Shown: positions 8,417-17,735, counted from the stretch's first letter. The stretch: DNA of 64,000 nt from Neoaquamicrobium microcysteis (GCF_008180155.1 NZ_VSZS01000061.1:62001-126000), one strand, 5' to 3'. A program made the numbers and translations. Notes: generated from the letters alone by a model not told the origin.

Positions 8417-9172
8417 ATGGAATGGCGCGACGAGGGAATCATTCTCGGTACGAGGAAGCACGGCGAAAGCAGCGCCATCCTCGAGGTGATGACGCGCGCC
8501 CACGGCCGGCACCTCGGAATGGTGCGCGGCGGCCGCTCGCGGCGGATGCAACCGCTGCTCCAGCCAGGCAACCGCGTCGATCTGATCTGGCGCGCACGGC
8601 TGGACGAGCATCTGGGGCTCTATCAGGTCGAGGGGCTGGAGTCGCACGCGGCAAGGCTCTTCGATAGCGCCTGCGCGGTCTATGGCCTCCAGACACTGGC
8701 TGCGCATCTGCGCCTGCTGCCCGAGCGCGACCCGCACGCAAACCTTTACGAGACGCTCAATCTGCTACTGGCCCATCTCGAAGATCCCGCTGCCGCGGGC
8801 GAACTCATCGTGCGCTTCGAGCTGCTGGTGCTGGACGAACTGGGTTTCGGCCTCGACCTCACACGATGCGCGGCGACCAACGCGCGCGAAGACCTCGTCT
8901 ATGTGTCGCCCAAATCGGGCCGGGCTGTAAGCCGCGAGGCCGGCGCTCCGTGGGCGGACCGGATGCTCGCGTTACCGGCCTTCCTCAGGCGTGGCTCGGG
9001 CCTTCGCGCCGATCTCGCGTCGATGGAAGACGCCTTCCGGCTGACGGGGTTCTTCTTTGCGCGCCACGTCTACGAACCGCGCGGCATGGATGCGCCGGAG
9101 GCCCGCGCGGGCTTCCTTGCGGCGCTGCGCAAGCATCTATCATCCCAAGACAATGGAGAGCACGCCGCATGA
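8417..9172 (+). CDS. recO: DNA repair protein RecO
   Basis: Mediates RecA loading in the RecFOR pathway of recombinational repair. The 251-residue protein starts [21 protein letters not shown], the RecO N-terminal OB fold, followed by the helical domain ([26 protein letters not shown]). Length and sequence match alphaproteobacterial RecO. GGAAGG at 8402-8407 supports ATG 8417. It is coupled to the following thioesterase gene by an ATGA overlap, and is separated from era by the MarR-GNAT gene. Confidence 0.94.
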   Translation: MEWRDEGIILGTRKHGESSAILEVMTRAHGRHLGMVRGGRSRRMQPLLQPGNRVDLIWRARLDEHLGLYQVEGLESHAARLFDSACAVYGLQTLAAHLRLLPERDPHANLYETLNLLLAHLEDPAAAGELIVRFELLVLDELGFGLDLTRCAATNAREDLVYVSPKSGRAVSREAGAPWADRMLALPAFLRRGSGLRADLASMEDAFRLTGFFFARHVYEPRGMDAPEARAGFLAALRKHLSSQDNGEHAA

Positions 9173-9687
9173 GCGCAGTCGAACTATTCCCCGGCCACGT
9201 CGCAAGGCTTGGATTGGGGGCGATCCCGCACGCGGATATCGGCGAGTTTACCGGACTGGAACTGCTTCAGCGCGTCATCGACGGTGACTATCCGGCTCCC
9301 TCCATTGCCGCCCGGATGAACTTCGCGCTGGTCGAGATCGGCGAGGGCAGGGCGGTTTTCAAGGGGCTTGCCAGCGAGCGGCACCTGAACCCTCTGGGCG
9401 GTGTGCACGGTGGCTGGGCCGCCACCATCATGGACTCTGCGCTTGGCTGCTGCATCCACACGTTGCTGGGCAAGGGCGAAGCCTATTCGACCGCCGAGAT
9501 GAAGATCAACTACACCCGGCCGATCACGCCGCAGACAGGCATCGTCGCCTGCGAGGGCAAGGTGGTTCACAAGGGGAGGACGCTGGCCGTCTCCGAAGCG
9601 CGTCTGACGGATGCCAACGGGAGGCTGCTGGCCTTCGGCACGGAAACCTGCTCGATCTTTCCCTTGGCAAACCTCGCGCCGCGCTGA
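9169..9687 (+). CDS. PaaI-family hotdog-fold acyl-CoA thioesterase
   Basis: Probable acyl-CoA thioesterase of the PaaI/4HBT group, 172 residues. The hotdog core shows [20 protein letters not shown], the active-site region, then [13 protein letters not shown] and [19 protein letters not shown]. The ATG at 9169 overlaps the recO stop by four bases. Substrate cannot be predicted; these enzymes act on short-chain or aromatic acyl-CoAs. Confidence 0.88.
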   Translation: MSAVELFPGHVARLGLGAIPHADIGEFTGLELLQRVIDGDYPAPSIAARMNFALVEIGEGRAVFKGLASERHLNPLGGVHGGWAATIMDSALGCCIHTLLGKGEAYSTAEMKINYTRPITPQTGIVACEGKVVHKGRTLAVSEARLTDANGRLLAFGTETCSIFPLANLAPR

Positions 9688-9703
9688 GGGCAGCGCGAAG
9701 ATC

Positions 9704-10942
9704 TTACTCCGCAGCTGCCAGCGTCGGCCGGTCCACCGGCTTTTCCTGGATCGGCCAGTGCACGATCGCGGCGAACAGGCCCAGCAGCACGCCCAGCCAC
9801 CACACCGGATCGTAGGTGCCGAAAGCGTCGTAGAGATATCCGCCCAGCCAGACGCCGAGGAACGAGCCGATCTGGTGCGAGAAGAAGACGACCCCGCCCA
9901 GCATGCCCAGATGCCTGGTGCCGAACATGATCGCAACAAGCGAATTGGTAGGCGGCACCGTGGAGAGCCACAGCAGCCCCATGATGATCGAGAAGGTGAT
10001 GACGGTCGCCGGTGTCTGCGGCAGCAGCAGGAAGGCCGTCACCAGCACCGAGCGGCCGAGATAAATCCACACCAGGAACATCGGCTTGGAATAGCGCTGG
10101 CCGATATAGCCCGCCGAAAGCGAGCCGATGATGTTGAAGAAGCCGATCAGCGCCAGCGCGATGACCGCGTAGCGGGCCTCAATCCCGATATCCGAGATGT
10201 AGGCAGGGAAATGCGCGGTGATGAAGGCGACCTGAAAGCCGCAGACGAAGAAGCCCGAAAACAGCAATATGTAGCTGCGGTGCGCCAGCGCCTCCCGCAG
10301 GGCCTCGCCCGCCGTCTGCTGGAACACGGCCTGCTGTGCCGACCCGCTCGACGAGTTGCCGCGCAGCGGGGCCGCAAGCACGGGAATGATGAGCATCATC
10401 ACGCTCATCACGACCAACGTGTCATACCATCCATAGGCCGAGATCAGGCCCTGGCTCAGCGGTGCGAACAGGAACATGCCGGCCGAGCCGGCCGCCGTGC
10501 CGAGCCCGAAGACGAAGCTGCGCTGCTCGGGCGCGACGTTGCGAGCAAAGGCCGCAAGCACGATGCCGAACGAGCCGGAGGCAACGCCGAGGCCCACCAG
10601 CAGTCCGCCGCCGATATGCAGCATGGTGGCGGACGTCGCCATCGCCATCATCACGAGGCCGGCGGCATACATGACGCCCGACAGGGCAAGCACGCGCCAC
10701 GTGCCGTACTTGTCGGCCAGCGCGCCGAAGATCGGTGTGCCGATGCCCCAGGCAAGGTTCTGTATCGCCATGGCAAGGCCGAAAGTCGTGCGGTCCCAGC
10801 CCTTTTCGGCCAGCATCGGCAGCTGGAAGAAACCCATCGCCGAACGCGGCCCGAAGGTGAGAGCCGCGATGAGGCAGCCGCATATGATGATGAGCCACGG
10901 CAGGCTCGGCGCACCGGACTTGGCGGAAACGGACTGGCTCAT
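9704..10942 (-). CDS. Major facilitator superfamily transporter
   Basis: A 412-residue integral membrane protein with about 12 hydrophobic segments in two halves and typical MFS loops (GIGTPIFGALADKYGTWR after helix 2, GYIGQRYSKP in the second half). The overall pattern resembles oxalate/formate-antiporter-like and monocarboxylate MFS carriers, but the substrate is not evident. ATG 10942 is preferred because GGGGA precedes it; an upstream TTG at 10972 lacks one. It converges on the thioesterase gene with a 16-bp gap and no clear terminator. Confidence 0.88.
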   Translation of the reverse strand: MSQSVSAKSGAPSLPWLIIICGCLIAALTFGPRSAMGFFQLPMLAEKGWDRTTFGLAMAIQNLAWGIGTPIFGALADKYGTWRVLALSGVMYAAGLVMMAMATSATMLHIGGGLLVGLGVASGSFGIVLAAFARNVAPEQRSFVFGLGTAAGSAGMFLFAPLSQGLISAYGWYDTLVVMSVMMLIIPVLAAPLRGNSSSGSAQQAVFQQTAGEALREALAHRSYILLFSGFFVCGFQVAFITAHFPAYISDIGIEARYAVIALALIGFFNIIGSLSAGYIGQRYSKPMFLVWIYLGRSVLVTAFLLLPQTPATVITFSIIMGLLWLSTVPPTNSLVAIMFGTRHLGMLGGVVFFSHQIGSFLGVWLGGYLYDAFGTYDPVWWLGVLLGLFAAIVHWPIQEKPVDRPTLAAAE

Positions 10943-11062
10943 GCGAAGAATCCCCGGAAACTGGAGGGGCAAGCTAGTCCAAAACCGGATCGCGCGGAAA
11001 TAAATAGAAACGATTATCGCTTCAATTCTGTTGAGGCTTGAACAATCGGCGGGCTTGCCGTG

Positions 11063-11494
11063 TCAGTTGAACGGGCTTTCGTGGCCCGGTGGCAGCGGCA
11101 ACTGGCCCGGCTTGTCGCCGAAACCGCGCAGGATGTGCTGCTGCGGAACCGGTATCGGCTCCGGCGGCAGGATAACCGTCGACGAGCTGCCACCCACGGA
11201 CGGGTAGACCAGCGGCGGCACGACTTGCACGCTGGGGCGTCCGACACGAAGCTGCGTAGAGGGCAGGGGCGGACGCGGCACCGCTATGGCTGCGCCAGCC
11301 TGCAAGCTGTCGGCGCGCAGGCCGGGGTTGGCGCTGCGCAGCGTCTCGACGCTGATGCCGCAGGCACGCGCGATGGACGAGAGCGTGTCGCCATAGGAAA
11401 TCGTCACCCGCGCCGGACAGGCGGCGTGCGCCACTGTCAACGTGCCGGACCAAAGACCAAGGCCAAGCGCTGCGGCAACAAAGGCTCTGTTCAT
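11063..11494 (-). CDS. Secreted LysM domain protein
   Basis: A 143-residue exported protein with signal peptide (1-24, ending AHA) and one LysM domain at about 30-73 (YGDTLSSIARACGISVETLR). A proline-rich tail ends in PPGHESPFN. LysM binds peptidoglycan or chitin-like glycans. AGGGTCGG upstream supports the ATG at 11494. It lies between an MFS gene and an MscS channel; no partner is obvious. Confidence 0.88.
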   Translation of the reverse strand: MNRAFVAAALGLGLWSGTLTVAHAACPARVTISYGDTLSSIARACGISVETLRSANPGLRADSLQAGAAIAVPRPPLPSTQLRVGRPSVQVVPPLVYPSVGGSSSTVILPPEPIPVPQQHILRGFGDKPGQLPLPPGHESPFN

Positions 11495-11525
11495 GGTCCG
11501 ACCCTATCACACAACAACCTGCGTC

Positions 11526-12416
11526 CTAACTCTGCTCGCGCTCCGTCTGCTGCGGCAACGCGGTCCCTTGCGGGATATAGCGGACCTCGCTTTGGGGGTA
11601 GGGGATGGTGAGCCCCGCTGCTTCGATGGCCAGCTTGGTAGCCTTGGTCAGTTCCAGTTTGCTGCCCCACCAGTTCGACGTCGCGGTCCAGAAACGGACC
11701 TTGAGATTGACAGAGCTGTCGGCCAGCGAATCGACAAATACGGCTGGTGCCGGATCTGCCAGAACGCGCTCGTCGCTTGCAATGAGGTCGCGGATCGTCT
11801 TCTGCGCAAGGTCGATGTCGTCTTCATAGGCGATGCCGACGACGAACTCGACCATTCGCATCGTGTTGCGACTGAAATTCTTGACGGGTGTGTTCCAGAG
11901 CTGGCTGTTGGGCGACAGCACGTAGATGCCGTCATAGGTTTTCAGCTCGGTAGCAAACAGGCCGATCTCCTGGATGGTGCCTGCGACGTTGCCGGTGTCG
12001 ATATACTCGCCGACGCGGAATGGGCGCAGCGCCAGAAGCATGATGCCGGCGGCGATGTTCTGCAGTGTGCCCTGCAGGGCGAGGCCGATTGCGAGGCCGA
12101 CTGCACCCAGTGCCGCGATGATGCTGGCGGTCTGCACGCCGAACTGTGCCAGCACGGTGACGCCAACGAGTACTAGCAATGCGTAGCGCGCGACCTTGGA
12201 AAAGAACTTCCGCAGCGTCTCATCGAAGCCGCGGAACCGGCCCAGCCCCGCATAAATCGACCGCTCGACGACGTTGGACACGATATAGCCTGCGACAAGC
12301 AGGATGATCGCGCCGATGAATGAGAAGGAATAAGTGACGGCGAGCTGGCTGGCCTGCTGAATGGCGGCCTGTCCGGCGTCCACCATCTCGGCGGTTCTGA
12401 TCTGAAGTTCGTCCAT
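11526..12416 (-). CDS. Small-conductance mechanosensitive channel (MscS family)
   Basis: A 296-residue MscS-type channel that relieves hypo-osmotic pressure. There are three membrane helices: TM1 at about 28-50, TM2 at 77-97, and the pore-lining TM3 at about 98-128 with the Gly/Ala packing pattern AALGAVGLAIGLALQGTLQN. The beta domain then begins with RPFRVGEYIDTGNVAGTIQEI. Length matches the minimal E. coli MscS type. Confidence 0.94.
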   Translation of the reverse strand: MDELQIRTAEMVDAGQAAIQQASQLAVTYSFSFIGAIILLVAGYIVSNVVERSIYAGLGRFRGFDETLRKFFSKVARYALLVLVGVTVLAQFGVQTASIIAALGAVGLAIGLALQGTLQNIAAGIMLLALRPFRVGEYIDTGNVAGTIQEIGLFATELKTYDGIYVLSPNSQLWNTPVKNFSRNTMRMVEFVVGIAYEDDIDLAQKTIRDLIASDERVLADPAPAVFVDSLADSSVNLKVRFWTATSNWWGSKLELTKATKLAIEAAGLTIPYPQSEVRYIPQGTALPQQTEREQS

Positions 12417-12503
12417 GCTTTCCTCTGTCCGCTCAGGTATCCCCTGAAAACAAATGGGCGAGGACGGAGGAGGTTGCCCCGTCTCGCGGCAAAGCGATGC
12501 CTG

Positions 12504-13115
12504 CTATCGACCGCGCAGGGTCTCGATGGCCGCGAAGCGCGCGGCAAAGGCATCCTGTACCGTCTTCGCGGCTCCGGGCTCCAGCGTCAACCCGTGGGCG
12601 GAAAAACCACGCGGCCGGCCGAAGAACCGCGCCGCTTCCGCTTCGGAAAAGCCGGCAAGACGTGTCGCCTCGAACCATGCGGCGATCTGATCGGCGCGCT
12701 TGATGGTCTTCTTCAGCTTTTCCGGCAGGTCGGCCGGCAGCGAGAAGCGCAGATGGATGGCGCGCTGCAGCCGCTTCTCCACCTCCTTGTAGCCTCCGCC
12801 CACCACGGATTTGAACGGTGATATCATGTCGCCTATGACGTATTCGGGTGCATCGTGGAGGAGCGCGGCGAGCCGCTCGTCTGGCTCGCAGGCCGGCACG
12901 AGGCGCAGGAAAATCTCCTCCACCAGCATCGAATGTTGCGCCACCGAAAAAGCGTGGTCGCCATGGGTCTGACCGTTCCAGCGCGCCACGCGCGCAAGGC
13001 CGTGCGCAATGTCGGTGATCTCGACATCCAGCGGCGAGGGATCGAGCAAGTCCAGCCTGCGGCCCGACAGCATGCGCTGCCAAGCACGCGGCGGCGCGGA
13101 TGCCTTGTCGGCCAT
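12504..13115 (-). CDS. HD domain phosphohydrolase (YfbR/5'-nucleotidase-like)
   Basis: A 203-residue HD-superfamily metal-dependent hydrolase. H61 in FSVAQHSMLV and the HD pair at 87-88 in LLHDAPEYVIGD are metal ligands. The family resembles YfbR-type 5'-deoxynucleotidases, but the substrate is not proven. ATG 13115 overlaps the upstream stop as TGATG and has GGAGCAGGAG before it; a GTG at 13118 is an alternative start. Translational coupling to the YgfZ gene upstream is likely. Confidence 0.9.
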   Translation of the reverse strand: MADKASAPPRAWQRMLSGRRLDLLDPSPLDVEITDIAHGLARVARWNGQTHGDHAFSVAQHSMLVEEIFLRLVPACEPDERLAALLHDAPEYVIGDMISPFKSVVGGGYKEVEKRLQRAIHLRFSLPADLPEKLKKTIKRADQIAAWFEATRLAGFSEAEAARFFGRPRGFSAHGLTLEPGAAKTVQDAFAARFAAIETLRGR

Positions 13116-13999
13116 CACTCCTGCTCCGTGCCGGACTTGTCTTCAGGCAGCTTGTAGACTGCCCAGCCGGGTATGGAGAGCGTGACGGGAACGTCACCGG
13201 CGGTGATTTCCTGCCCGGCGTCCAGCGCATCCTTCACCCTATCGATGCGCACGATGGCGACGCCATCCAGCCCCACCGCGCTTCCGAGCGATCCGATCGC
13301 GCGGTCGTTCGCGCGGATGTCGGTGCCGGTGGCGGGAAGGTCTTGCGCACCCTTTACGATCATGACGCGGCGGCGCGCTGTGCCCCGATGCTGCATGCGC
13401 GAAACCACTTCCTGCCCGACATAGCAGCCCTTCTTGAACCCGACGCCGCCGGTTTCGTCGAGCAGCACATCGTGCGGGAAGGCGTCGGAGAGCGCGTAGT
13501 CGGACCCGCTTTCGGCAATGCCGTGGGCGATGCGCAGGTGCGTCCACGTGTCGGCCGGGAGGTGAGGTCCACTTGCCCCGTACCGCCGACAAACGCCGGC
13601 ATCGGCAGGGAATCGGCGATCGGCGAGCCAGCCCGAATCGTTTTCGGCGGCAGGTGAATCGGATTGTGAAGAACCGGAATCATCGTCCCACGAAACGGAA
13701 ACAAGCGCTTGATCTGGCGAGGAAATCTCGACCTTGGCGCGAAGCTTGTAGAGCATCAGCCTACGCCTGAAATCCTCCGCGACATCGGCGCGGCAGTCGA
13801 GCCGAAAGTCGGCATTCGCGTCTCGCGAGATCAGGAAGTCGAACAGGATCTTGCCTTGCGGCGTCAGCAGGGCGCCCGGCTTGACCTCGCCCGGTGCAAG
13901 CTGGTCGAGGTCAGTAGTCAGGAGATTCTGCAGGAAATGCTCGGCGTCAGCCCCGCTGATCTGGATGACGGTGCGGTCGGCAAGCTGAAGGGTCGGCAT
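13115..13999 (-). CDS. ygfZ: Folate-binding YgfZ family protein
   Basis: Tetrahydrofolate-dependent protein that helps repair or assemble some iron-sulphur enzymes. The diagnostic KGCYVGQEVVSRMQHRGTAR motif is present in the C-terminal third, within a GCVT-like fold. The product is 294 residues from ATG 13999 (MPTLQLADRTVIQISGADAE), which matches the family N-terminus. An in-frame ATG at 14035 would add 12 residues; neither has a clear ribosome site. It is coupled to the HD hydrolase downstream. Confidence 0.93.
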   Translation of the reverse strand: MPTLQLADRTVIQISGADAEHFLQNLLTTDLDQLAPGEVKPGALLTPQGKILFDFLISRDANADFRLDCRADVAEDFRRRLMLYKLRAKVEISSPDQALVSVSWDDDSGSSQSDSPAAENDSGWLADRRFPADAGVCRRYGASGPHLPADTWTHLRIAHGIAESGSDYALSDAFPHDVLLDETGGVGFKKGCYVGQEVVSRMQHRGTARRRVMIVKGAQDLPATGTDIRANDRAIGSLGSAVGLDGVAIVRIDRVKDALDAGQEITAGDVPVTLSIPGWAVYKLPEDKSGTEQE

Positions 14000-14087
14000 G
14001 GGAAATCGCGCTCTGGCTGGCTGAAGGTCAGCCATTAGGTAAGCCGCGTCGGCGAGCCGGGCAAGAGCGAACGAGGATGCGACGCCC

Positions 14088-14873
14088 TCAGTCGCCCGCC
14101 ACAAAGAACAGCCAGCGCCCCTCGGGCGAGATGCCCGCGCGGTAGAAGATGTAGGCGCCGTAGTTCTTCATGTCCTCATAGTCGCCGGCGGTCACCAGCT
14201 TGAAGAGCTCGACCCTTTGCCTGCTGTCGAGCTGTTCGAGCGGAACCGCGAAGAAGTACGGCCAGACATACATCTCGCCCGTCTCGCCGTTCTCGTCGAG
14301 ATGCACGAAACCCGCAGCCAGTACCTCGTAGAGGATCGCCAGTATCTCTTGGCCTTCGTCGTCGCCGGACAGCCCGCGCAGGAATTCGACAGGATCGCCG
14401 GAGATGCTGCCGAGCGAAAGCTGAGTGCCGTCGTCGCCTCCGCTGATGAGCGGGCGCAACTGCTCGATGTCGCCGGTGAGGCACGCTTCCATGATGAGCG
14501 CCCGCATGCGCCGCACCGGCTCGGGCAGCTGTTCGACGTCGTAGATGACCTCGGGCGCGGCGTCTTCGGTCGCGTCGGCTGGATCGGTCGCGGAAGACGG
14601 ATCGCGGGGGATCACAACGGGATCGGGAAGCGGAACGGGTGTGCCGCCTGGGGACGGGGCCGCCTCCGTGCCTTCGACGGGGGGCAGGGTTTCGCGCTGG
14701 ATTTCGCCGGAGCCGCCACTCTCTTCCTCGGAGATGGGCACATCCTCGCGCGGGATTTCGCTCAGCGCCAGCGCGGGCGAAGCCCACGGCGCGCTCATCA
14801 GGGCATAGAGCCCCGCCGCAGCGCCGAGCCGCACCGCATTGCTTTTCCGATATAGATCAAGGCAGGCCGTCAT
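14088..14873 (-). CDS. Conserved exported protein of unknown function
   Basis: A 261-residue protein I cannot assign to a characterised family. An N-terminal hydrophobic segment (about 15-37) reads as a signal peptide. Residues 38-110 form an acidic, Pro/Thr/Glu-rich linker. Residues 112-261 look globular and contain many aromatic residues near the end (YVWPYFFAVPLEQL, YGAYIFYRAGISPEGRWLFF). Similar proteins occur in Rhizobiales. GGGAGC precedes the ATG at 14873. It lies 88 bp upstream of ygfZ on the same strand. Confidence 0.82.
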   Translation of the reverse strand: MTACLDLYRKSNAVRLGAAAGLYALMSAPWASPALALSEIPREDVPISEEESGGSGEIQRETLPPVEGTEAAPSPGGTPVPLPDPVVIPRDPSSATDPADATEDAAPEVIYDVEQLPEPVRRMRALIMEACLTGDIEQLRPLISGGDDGTQLSLGSISGDPVEFLRGLSGDDEGQEILAILYEVLAAGFVHLDENGETGEMYVWPYFFAVPLEQLDSRQRVELFKLVTAGDYEDMKNYGAYIFYRAGISPEGRWLFFVAGD

Positions 14874-14974
14874 ATGCCGTGGTCGCTCCCTCGCAGAGTG
14901 CCAGCTTCAGGCCCAATATAGTGCAAAACGCCGGGCCGCGAGTTGCGGCGCAGCAACGCTTCGAAAGAAACGGC

Positions 14975-15232
14975 TCAGTGGATGCGCAACTCGGGGTCGA
15001 ATTCGCCGGCGACGAGGCGTTCGCGCATCCGCTCCAGCAGCGCCAGCGCACCAGTTTCACCGCTCGTGCGCATCAGTTCGCCCAGCGCGGTGGCGATGGC
15101 CGCGTCCGCCATGATGTCGGGCTCGATACCGGCAGCCCGGCCTTCGGCCCATGCGTCTTCATAGCTTTCGACGGCGGTAAGCCGCTTTTCCTCGCGAATC
15201 AGCACGTCGATGTCGCTGAGTCCTCGATCCAT
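14975..15232 (-). CDS. Small conserved hypothetical protein
   Basis: An 85-residue soluble, acidic and probably all-helical protein (MDRGLSDIDVLIREEKRLTAVESYEDAWAEG start, LLERMRERLVAGEFDPELRIH end; quoted in parts). No signal peptide or known motif. ATG 15232 has GGGTGG upstream and is preferred over a TTG 27 nt earlier. A CtrA-like TTAA-N7-TTAA site lies 52 bp upstream. Function unknown. Confidence 0.75.
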   Translation of the reverse strand: MDRGLSDIDVLIREEKRLTAVESYEDAWAEGRAAGIEPDIMADAAIATALGELMRTSGETGALALLERMRERLVAGEFDPELRIH

Positions 15233-15283
15233 TCGATCCACCCGTGTCCGGCGCCTCAAAAGATGTGGGCGCGCAGGTTCCCT

Positions 15284-15298
15284 TTAATGTCCCGTTAA
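15284..15298. promoter_or_regulatory. Candidate CtrA-binding site (TTAA-N7-TTAA)
   Basis: TTAA at 15284-15287 and 15295-15298 are separated by seven bases, and the minus-strand reading TTAACGGGACATTAA fits the full CtrA consensus core. It lies between a TIGR02301 gene and the small gene at 14975-15232, about 52 bp from the latter's start. A single match in AT-poor DNA is suggestive, not conclusive. Confidence 0.35.
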
Positions 15299-15379
15299 GG
15301 CTTCTAGCACAGGAAATGCGGCGCGCACTGCCCCAATTGTTTAAAAGTTAATGTAATCCTACGCAGGATTGAATCGAGG

Positions 15380-15757
15380 TTAATTGCCGAACCGCGAGGC
15401 CGTGTCACGGGTCAGCGCCTCGCCTTCGCGCATGTAGCGGTTGATCGCGGCGACCGCCGAGGCGGTGCACGTCGTATAGGTGCCCTCGAAGCTGCGGTAC
15501 CCACGATTGAAGCTGGCGATGAAGCGGTCGCGGCGCGTGTCGTCGGGGTTCTCCGCTTCGAGCAACTGCATCATCCGCCCGCGCCAGTCCTGCCCGGTCT
15601 CGCCGCACAGATTTCGCAGATAGTGGAGGGAGCCGAGAATCTCGGCCAGCCGCACGAGTTGGCCCTCGAAAGGCGATTCCGCCGCACGCGCGGGCTGCGC
15701 CGTCAGAATGGCGGCGGCAAGAATAACGGGCGCGAAGCGGAAGGTTCGGTGCGACAT
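15380..15757 (-). CDS. TIGR02301 family exported protein
   Basis: A 125-residue protein of a family found mainly in Rhizobiales, of unknown function. Signal peptide at 1-25 (ends QPARA), then the family core LAEILGSLHYLRNLCGE, and FNRGYRSFEGTYTTCTASA with conserved cysteines. ATG 15757 gives a proper signal peptide; the longer in-frame start at 15793 does not. It lies 44 nt behind the Nudix gene and is probably cotranscribed with it. Confidence 0.85.
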   Translation of the reverse strand: MSHRTFRFAPVILAAAILTAQPARAAESPFEGQLVRLAEILGSLHYLRNLCGETGQDWRGRMMQLLEAENPDDTRRDRFIASFNRGYRSFEGTYTTCTASAVAAINRYMREGEALTRDTASRFGN

Positions 15758-15801
15758 GGCTGGATGTGTCGCGGAAGATCTTGTCGTCCGCAAGGCACTT
15801 T

Positions 15802-16212
15802 CTACTGTGCGGCCTGCGCAATTTTTCGTGCGATCTCGAGTACGGAGCCGGCAAGCGGCAGACGGTCCATTTCATCGACGCTGAGCCACGCCACCGCTGC
15901 GGCGTCGTCGCCGGGCCGGACTTCGCCGCCGGCGAAACCGGCCGAATGCACGCTGAGCACGAACTCGATCCGCTCGGGATGATCCTCAGAGACGATCTCG
16001 ATATCGACGACATGCTCCACGTTCGAAAGCACGGCGCCGGTTTCCTCCATCACTTCCCGGCTTGCCGCCTCGAGCAACGTTTCGCCGTCTTCCACCCTGC
16101 CGCCGGGGAATGCGTAGAGCCCCATCGCTGGCGGCCGGCCGCGGCGCACCAGCAGGAAGCGTCCCTCATGGAAGATTGCGACCGAGACGGCGCTGACGGG
16201 ATCCGGGAACAT
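15802..16212 (-). CDS. Nudix hydrolase
   Basis: A 136-residue hydrolase of nucleoside diphosphate-linked compounds. The Nudix box is complete: GGRVEDGETLLEAASREVMEETG matches G-x5-E-x7-R-E-U-x-E-E-x-G (about residues 37-59; quoted here only as the pattern holder). The N-terminus VSVAIFHEGRFLLVRRGRPP resembles ADP-ribose pyrophosphatase or MutT-like members. The exact substrate is not predictable. It heads the two-gene unit with the TIGR02301 gene. Confidence 0.92.
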   Translation of the reverse strand: MFPDPVSAVSVAIFHEGRFLLVRRGRPPAMGLYAFPGGRVEDGETLLEAASREVMEETGAVLSNVEHVVDIEIVSEDHPERIEFVLSVHSAGFAGGEVRPGDDAAAVAWLSVDEMDRLPLAGSVLEIARKIAQAAQ

Positions 16213-16340
16213 GCTGCTTGGCTTCTACTCGTCGGATAAAGTGGAGACGACGCTAAAACTGCGGGAAAGCCGCCGGTAAGGCTTGAACGAGGCAGACTGC
16301 ACGTCCAGATTGCGCGGCCGGGGAAGTAAGCAGGGGGCTT

Positions 16341-16925
16341 ATGTTGTTGTCAAACCAACTTTCACTGGCGTTGCGCCTTTCAACCGTATCGCTGGCGTTT
16401 GCCGCGCTGGCTTCGTGCGCCACACTCAACGAAGACGAGTGCCGCAGCGTGGACTGGACGCAGCTCGGGCAGCAGGATGGCGTTGCCGGGCATCCATCCA
16501 GCTATATAGACAATCATCGTAGCGCGTGCGCCGAGCACAAGCTGCCGGTGGACGAGCAGCAGTGGAGTGCAGGCTGGGAGCAGGGCATACGCCTGTTCTG
16601 CACCCCGCAGAACGGCCTGATCCATGGTCGCGAAGGGCGTTCCTACGCCAATTCGTGCCCGATGGAGGTGAAGACCGATTTCGAGGGCGCATACTCCGTC
16701 TCGAAGGCAGTGTACGATGCGCGCAATTCGCGCGACAGGCTGCAGCGCGAACTGGACTCGCTTCTGGATGCGCGCGACAAGGCCGAAAAGCCGGAGGACC
16801 GCCAGCGCATCTCGCGCGAGATCGACACCAAGCGGTCCGCAGTGCGGATGGCGGAGCGCCGGCTGTGGGACGCCGAGGGAGACTACGATATCTATGTTGC
16901 TTCGCAGGGCATGATGAGACGGTAG
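16341..16925 (+). CDS. DUF2799 lipoprotein
   Basis: A 194-residue outer-envelope lipoprotein. The signal sequence ends in a lipobox LASC with C26 as the lipidated residue. The DUF2799 core follows (DECRSVDWTQLGQQDGVAG, AGWEQGIRLFCTPQNG), then a charged heptad-rich segment at about 125-185 likely to form a coiled coil. AGGGGG precedes the ATG. It ends three bases before the SRAP gene, so the two are likely cotranscribed. Function unknown. Confidence 0.86.
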   Translation: MLLSNQLSLALRLSTVSLAFAALASCATLNEDECRSVDWTQLGQQDGVAGHPSSYIDNHRSACAEHKLPVDEQQWSAGWEQGIRLFCTPQNGLIHGREGRSYANSCPMEVKTDFEGAYSVSKAVYDARNSRDRLQRELDSLLDARDKAEKPEDRQRISREIDTKRSAVRMAERRLWDAEGDYDIYVASQGMMRR

Positions 16926-16928
16926 AAA

Positions 16929-17669
16929 ATGTGCGGACGCTACGCCCTGACCCACAGTCCCGAGAGCGTGGAAAATGCTCTCGGGGCGGTCGTGGAGGCG
17001 TTTCCGCCCCGCTTCAACATTGCGCCCACCCAGCCGATCCTCGTCGTGACGAGCGGGCCGCGCCGCGACCCCGGTTCCAACCAGCCCGACCGTGCCGCGA
17101 TGCTCGTCCGCTGGGGCTTCATCCCGGACTGGGCGAGGGATGCGGGCCAGTTTCCGCTGCTCATCAATGCCAGGTCGGAAACGGCGGCTACCAAGGCGTC
17201 GTTTCGCGCCGCGATGCGCCATCGCCGCGTGCTGATACCTGCTTCCGGCTTCTACGAATGGAAGCGCGCGGGTCGAAAGATTGCTCAGCCGTACTGGGTG
17301 CGGCCGCGTGACGGCGGTGTGGTCGCCTTCGGCGGACTGATGGAAACCCACTCCGAGCCGGGCGGAGCGGAAATCGACACCGCTGCGATCCTGACCTGCC
17401 CGGCCAACACGCAGATCGCGCATATCCATGATCGGATGCCAGTGGTGGTCCGCCCCGAGCATTTCCAGCGCTGGCTGGACTGCGTGAACAACGAGCCGCG
17501 CGACGTAGCCGACATCATGTACCCCGTCGATCCCGGCTTCTTCGATGTGATCCCCGTGTCGGAGAAGGTCAACAAGGTGGCCAACACCGGACCGGATATT
17601 CAGGAAACGGCCGAAGTGCCCGAGCCGGCTGGCAAGACCCCGCCAAAGGACCAACTGGATCTGTTCTAG
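16929..17669 (+). CDS. SOS response-associated peptidase (SRAP/HMCES, YedK family)
   Basis: Protects abasic sites in single-stranded DNA by forming a thiazolidine crosslink through its N-terminal cysteine. The 246 residues carry all catalytic positions: C2 in MCGRYAL, N80 in LLINARSE, E110 in SGFYEWKR, and H167 in HIHDRMPVVV. The initiator Met must be removed to expose C2. It follows the lipoprotein gene by three bases and precedes a LysE-type exporter by 66. Confidence 0.95.
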   Translation: MCGRYALTHSPESVENALGAVVEAFPPRFNIAPTQPILVVTSGPRRDPGSNQPDRAAMLVRWGFIPDWARDAGQFPLLINARSETAATKASFRAAMRHRRVLIPASGFYEWKRAGRKIAQPYWVRPRDGGVVAFGGLMETHSEPGGAEIDTAAILTCPANTQIAHIHDRMPVVVRPEHFQRWLDCVNNEPRDVADIMYPVDPGFFDVIPVSEKVNKVANTGPDIQETAEVPEPAGKTPPKDQLDLF

Positions 17670-17735
17670 TCCAGCGAGCCGAATTTCGCGCGCTGGCCCA
17701 TTGCGGCCCGCAACGACGCAAGGCATAGCGCCGAC

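Noticed and set aside
9611-11041. A 476-codon open frame on the plus strand opposite the MFS gene
   Set aside because: Antisense to a transporter with clear helices; its product is a charged, repetitive sequence with no recognisable fold.
15355-15370. AATCCT-ACGC-AGGATT as a terminator of the TIGR02301 gene
   Set aside because: A six-bp stem of low stability; the T-rich part begins too far away.
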